Assembly (NCBI RefSeq): GCF_021155765.1
Contig: NC_060118.1
Location: 12,660,146 to 12,724,145, forward strand
Length of the DNA: 64,000 nt
Direction: 5' to 3'
From: Diprion similis
Lineage: Eukaryota > Arthropoda > Insecta > Hymenoptera > Diprionidae
Shown: positions 59,501-64,000 of the stretch, piece by piece
How positions within the stretch are numbered: position 1 is the first letter of the stretch
Layout: every line of letters starts with the position of its first letter
The notes under the pieces: model-generated
Told to the model about the DNA's origin: nothing
Databases searched by the model: none
What the model saw: the letters and a program-made list of their open reading frames with translations, nothing else
Made by a program: the position numbers and the translations under genes

Positions 59501-62500
59501 ACTGATTATTTGCCATACGTCTCTGCCTTACTGTCTTTATGTTACTTAGCTGTGGTTTTTAATATTTACAGTGACTCGAAAAAATTCGTACCGAAAGCAA
59601 AGAGCAGGTAAATTTCGAATTGCCTGAATGTTAATTGAATTGTTTGTCAGGCATGGTCTTACACGATTTTTCTCAACATTGGTGCACCAGAGCACGCACG
59701 AATAACATACAATTTATTTCAACATTGCGAAGATTGAGTTTCACTGAATGAAAAAACTGCAAAACTCACATACTTGTATAGTGCCTTCTGGCTGTGTGCA
59801 CTGTCAATTATGCTATTCTTTTTTTCACCAGGTGTGCTCATTGTTTACATACATTCGGCAGAGGACCTTATTAACAGCGATCCCTCCCACTGCAATCCGT
59901 ACTGTATGCTCTTCAATAATCGTAAAAAAGCAAGTAATAAAATTATTTTTACGTCTTTATCAACATTTCTGTCCTAGCCGAATTGAGAAAGTCAAAAAAG
60001 TATACATTCAATAAAAATAATTAACTTTTTTCAGGTAAAAACTACACATTACGTCCGGGGTACAAGCTCGCCAAGGTGGGAGGCCAGGACGCAGTTTCTT
60101 GTACAAGACTACACTCAAGTTTCCCTGAGCTTTGTTATATGTTCATGGAACATATCTAAAATGGCAGATACGGACATGCTGGGTCTAGCTATGCTTTCTT
60201 TATCACAGGTAAATGTGTACACACAGCTTATGTAAAGGATTCGAATCAGAATAATTACTGACTTCCGGAGAGACAATAAACCATCAAATTTTCAGGGCAC
60301 TAGATGGATCGTCAGAAGAGAACTGACTCTCAGCGGTTCAAGTGGATCATCAACTATGACAGTTTCTGTGCTTTTCCATCCAGTCAGAAGTGTTCAACAA
60401 GTGGTGTCTAGTAGACGAGGAAGCATTGCTCCCATGGGATCTGATGATGATCCTAAGATAAAGCGAAACAGCCTTCCATGGATGCAACAAGCGGTAAATT
60501 ACACATTTTCTTTACGGTTTTTCAAAGTTGCGACGCTCGACGATGTTCGTTGTATTGTAGACTGTTATAATGACAAGTGTTAAGTAATCAACTATCAATT
60601 TTCAGAAAATGCTTCTAATACATCGCGATGCGGACCCTGCCTCCTCAGACATATCAAGCCTTTTATCGACAGGGAGTGGATTGATGGAGGTAACGTTGTT
60701 GCGCGCAAAAGATCTCGTTGCAAAAGATTTAAACGGTTTCAGCGATCCGTTCTGTGAACTGAGACTGAACAATGAAACAAAGTACAAAAGCAGCATAAAA
60801 AAGAAAACTCTGAATCCCTGCTGGGATGAAAGTTCAATCATGGGATTGCCAAGGGCTGGAGAAAATTTGGACGTTGTAAGAATCTTGCCATTCCTAGTGA
60901 AAAAACAAATATTTTAAATAATTATCGTATATGACCTAGTTACTCTATATTCAGATGCTGTGGGATCACGATACTTTTGGGATGAAAGATTATCTCGGAA
61001 AAGTGTCATTAGCCCTAGAAGATATAAGAAAATTGTCGAGCAGCGATCAGTCCCATTGGTTCGTACTCAAGGGAACCAAATCCGGATCTGTTGAGCTCAA
61101 AATCAAAATTCTCTCGGAGGAATCTGAGGTGGATATAATTCACAGTAGTCGTAGCTTTTTTCTGGCTGCATGTCATCTTCTGTTTACTAATATGATGTTC
61201 AAGGAACTGAAAGTAAAATTTTCCTATCAAATATGTTTGGGAAACTCAGTTTTAATTCTAGACACTACTTTTTCAGACGCAGAGTACATATGCGGCAAGT
61301 ACCGTCAGTGATTCTTCCCTACGGCAGGATACAGAGCCAGATGCTGTCTCAACTGTGGTTCGGCGGCCATCAATGGAAAAATCTAAAATGAGATTGCATC
61401 TGGGACCAGTGGTTCCTCCTCCGCCGCCTCCTCGCACCGTCACCTTGATTAAACCGCCAGCCATAGTCCATGTACCTGGTATGTAATTATTTGTTTGCTG
61501 AAACAAATGGTTGTGTCTTGTTCAAATTGTTTCATGCACATTCATTTTTGGAATTATGTAGATAAGACCAGTGTAACGAGCAAAGAATCAGGTGAACTAA
61601 ACGGTCTGACAACTGGTTGGTCTGGTCGGGATACAAGCACAGTGAGCACCGATAACGCAGAGGACGTCATTGATAGTAGCACCCTAGAGAAATTTGGGGA
61701 AAGAAGATCATCGCATCACAGTTTGACACCGAGTCCTGATAATGGTTTTGGGAAAAAGACGCCTCAGTACAACAGCTTTCGAGTAATGAAACAGAAGGTG
61801 AGATTCGACATATTCTTTTCGTTAAATCAACTAGGCTTAAAACGATTTCCGAATTTCATCAGGTTAAACGAGGACTCAAACTTCGCAGATTTCGATCTGA
61901 AGTTAATATCGAGGATAAGGGAGACACTGCCAAAGGTGTCGCACTAAGTTTGGAACCCCGAGGAGGTGGGGAAGCTGATGCGACGGAGTTACTTCAGGGT
62001 GCTGGTCTGTCCCATGCAGTTTCGCAACCTGACATGCTCGGGAGAATAAGGCAGCCGAGTCCGAACTTGCGTGGAACAAGAGGTCAGTGAGCTTATTGTG
62101 AAAAAGTACTTTGAACCTAATGTAGAGTTACGTGATTGAAATAATTCTATAAAAAAAGTTTCTCCGGATTATTTGCAGACTTGAAAACAATCAATGGCAC
62201 AAGAGAAAAGTATTCCGGTGTTGAAGGAAAAGTACTTCAAGCCCAAGGTCTCCATGTTGCTCGTATTGCCCAGCTTTATTGTCGGGTGAAGTTTCAAGCG
62301 TAAGTTGATTGATTATGAAGGAGAAATCAAAATCTGTGATGAATCTCTGAAACAAGTACCTACATAATAGTGCATAATGAAATAACTTACAGGTGCACGA
62401 GTCCAGAGAAAATGTCGTCTTCCACTAACGGCGGTAAGACGTTGACAAAGTCTCGCCTTCTTCCAGCAATGCCCAATCCACAGTTTGGCGTTGACTTCCA

Positions 62501-62885
62501 TATTGATAGTGATGAAGTATCCCGGCAATCTTCTCTTATTTTCGAAATACGCAGCTCCAGCAAGGAGCTATTGGCCAGTCGCAGAGTTACACTTCACGAA
62601 CTTCTAAGTGGTAATTACTCACCATATTGTTAAGTAACGATTTTTGTTATTTTACATTAAGTTCTAACTTCTGTGGAGTGCAGATTTTTGCGAGTCGTCA
62701 ACTAAGGTGGGCTTTGACATATCTTTGTAGGTGCTTCGGCGGCGACCAACGACGTGCATACTTGGCTAGCATTAAATAATGGCGCATCGTTGGAAATACA
62801 AATTGGGCATGGGAAGGAAGTGAAGAATAAATCTACCAAAAAATTGTTCCGGTCTTGGTCAGTGCATAGAATTGGCAAAATTTGA
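53531..62885 (+). CDS. ER-anchored SMP-domain protein with several C2 domains (tricalbin/extended-synaptotagmin class)
   Basis: SMP domains carry lipids between bilayers at ER contact sites and C2 domains dock to the partner membrane. Exons: 53531-53602, 54919-55169, 57911-57996, 58101-58296, 58373-58743, 58857-59082, 59166-59314, 59832-59929, 60035-60208, 60296-60493, 60606-60875, 60955-61128, 61277-61478, 61562-61797, 61863-62082, 62179-62299, 62393-62610, 62731-62885 (3,417 nt, 1,138 aa), with an optional 36-nt exon at 59572-59607. A hydrophobic hairpin spans about residues 32-68, SMP about 95-285, a degenerate C2 about 305-395, C2 about 450-590, a C2 with Ca-binding Asp residues (KDLNGFSDPF, WDHDTFGMKDYLG) about 625-760, a Pro-rich linker, and a degenerate C-terminal C2 about 990-1125 with a basic tail (KKLFRSWSVHRIGKI). 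It differs from canonical three-C2 E-Syt, so I give no symbol. Confidence 0.85.
53603..54918. other. Intron of the SMP/C2 gene
   Basis: AT-rich sequence of 1.3 kb between two coding exons. I see no internal exon, RNA gene or repeat element worth naming. Confidence 0.7.
55170..57910. other. Large intron of the SMP/C2 gene
   Basis: This 2.7-kb intron separates the membrane-hairpin exon from the SMP exons. It contains a CAGT repeat near 55421-55442 and an ATTCC repeat near 55526-55551. An open frame at 56055-56552 has no family resemblance, and joining it to the preceding exon through the acceptor just upstream would create a stop codon. I see no other gene. Confidence 0.6.
59572..59607 (+). 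CDS. 36-nt microexon of the SMP/C2 gene (optional cassette)
   Basis: An acceptor (AATATTTACAG) and a donor (GAGCAG then GTAAAT) bracket exactly 36 bases. Both flanking junctions are phase 1, so including or skipping it keeps the frame. It would add 12 residues, VTRKNSYRKQRA, between the first and second C2 regions. The insert is strongly basic and contains RKNS, a basophilic-kinase-like site. The splice signals and phase are seen; use of the exon is inferred. Confidence 0.6.
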
Positions 62886-64000
62886 AAGTAGTGTAAATTT
62901 CGGCCTACAGTTTCAATGCATCGAGCTGAAAACAGTTGAATTTAACATCTACTAGGTCGGTTTTGTCATATTTGCAGATTATATTTGATTCGAAATTTGT
63001 CAGGTAAACTGCAAAGTATAGCGCATCCATGAAGAATACTTACGAGTTGATTAAAGATGTTTTCATTTTTGTATATATTAGAAATACTATGTTCATAATA
63101 TTAAAAATTAAATCTTTTGAATAGTCTAACTGTAAGAGTTCGCGACTTCATAAATAGATTTTGGTCAGTATAGCATAAAATTGATAAATTTGGAAAGTTT
63201 TCAAAATAGTGACAGGATGATTTCTATTATTGGAGAAGACTTCTAACAGTTTTTAGTACACGAATGTAGAAGTCTTATGGAATCACTTTTGGCTTATCGT
63301 GGAATATCTTGATCCAGCTATTTACAGTATGGATTTGTGGGAAATACTTTCTGTTGGTGTATGCCTAAGCATAATGTGACTTACAATCGTTTTCGGATTT
63401 AACGTCCAGTACTGATGAAGAATCATATCATTCCGTAACAATACGTACCTATATAAATATATATGTATAATATTATGAAAGAAAAGTTTTCACTGTACAT
63501 TTCTTTGAATATTGTAAAACTTTGAAGGATATATTAGTAAAATATAAACAGTATATCGCCACATTAGTGGCAAAACTTATCATATTGTACAGAGGCTGGG
63601 TATCGGACAAAATAAATTATTTGACTATTTATATTTATTTTCAGATTTACTATATTTATACATGCATATTTAAATGTAACTCAAATAGAATTTTTTCTAC
63701 GTAAATAACAAATGTACTTTAAACCAATTACATAAACAACTTCATTGTATCTTGATATCCGCGATTAATGAATTACACAGTAAAATTTGAATTCAATCAT
63801 AAAACTATATTTTATTTCTTCTCGATGACGTTGACGTTGAAAAGTATTCTTACACCACAAACTTTTCATAATTATTAGCTTAAAGTGTTAGTGTCCAAGG
63901 TATAAGTTGGTTGGAACACTGGTCTTTTTTTTTGTTGACTTTCAAGGAGCAGAGTCAAGGGTGGTATTGATTTTCACGTGACTAATGCTCGTGAATTATA
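62886..64000. other. 3' UTR and downstream flank of the SMP/C2 gene
   Basis: No coding exon is visible. AATAAA at 63611-63616 on the + strand is the first canonical polyadenylation signal I found, about 730 bases after the stop. The sequence then stays AT-rich to the window edge. Confidence 0.5.

Overview
The window is eukaryotic nuclear DNA from an insect. All six recognised genes are split by short GT-AG introns (mostly 60-300 bp), lie on both strands, and encode animal proteins: Capicua, a GRIP-domain golgin, D-aminoacyl-tRNA deacylase, a Cep152/Asterless-like centriole scaffold, a lysosomal Pro-X carboxypeptidase, kinesin-2 alpha, and an SMP/C2 lipid-transfer protein (seven with the last). 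The non-coding DNA is AT-rich and full of microsatellites and small palindromic elements. The style suggests a holometabolous insect, most likely a hymenopteran, but that placement is inference and was not tested.

Layout. 1-7798: no recognisable gene; dense simple repeats and one palindromic element, probably intron or 5' flank of capicua. 7799-19627 (+): capicua (cic), a candidate N-terminal exon plus 20 firm coding exons (about 2,033 aa) with polyQ, an HMG box and the C-terminal C1 domain. 19628-27172: long 3' UTR of cic and intergenic DNA. 27173-30016 (-): GCC1/GCC88 golgin. 30362-31153 (-): DTD1. 31678-36727 (+): Cep152/Asterless-like gene, head-to-head with DTD1 across about 520 bp. 38322-40484 (+): S28 serine carboxypeptidase (PRCP). 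41256-43990 (-): kinesin-2 subunit KIF3A/Klp64D, convergent with PRCP. 44000-53400: gene-poor DNA with several palindromic elements and possible 5' exons of the last gene. 53531-62885 (+): an ER-anchored protein with one SMP domain and up to four C2 domains (about 1,138 aa). 62886-64000: its 3' flank.

The genes do not form one pathway. Cep152 (centriole duplication) and kinesin-2 (ciliary transport) both serve the centriole/cilium and lie 5 kb apart; GCC1 acts at the trans-Golgi; the SMP/C2 protein would work at ER membrane contacts; Capicua is a nuclear repressor. I reconstructed all coding joins by hand from splice signals and reading phase, and every total length divides by three.

Most interesting observations: two GC-AG introns required by reading frame (10806 and 59930); a phase-neutral 36-nt basic microexon in the SMP/C2 gene; a palindromic repeat family with three copies, two of them just upstream of coding exons; candidate upstream coding exons for both cic and the SMP/C2 gene; and a duplicated 15-residue motif in the Cep152-like N-terminus. 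No CRISPR, viral, tRNA or rRNA gene was recognised.
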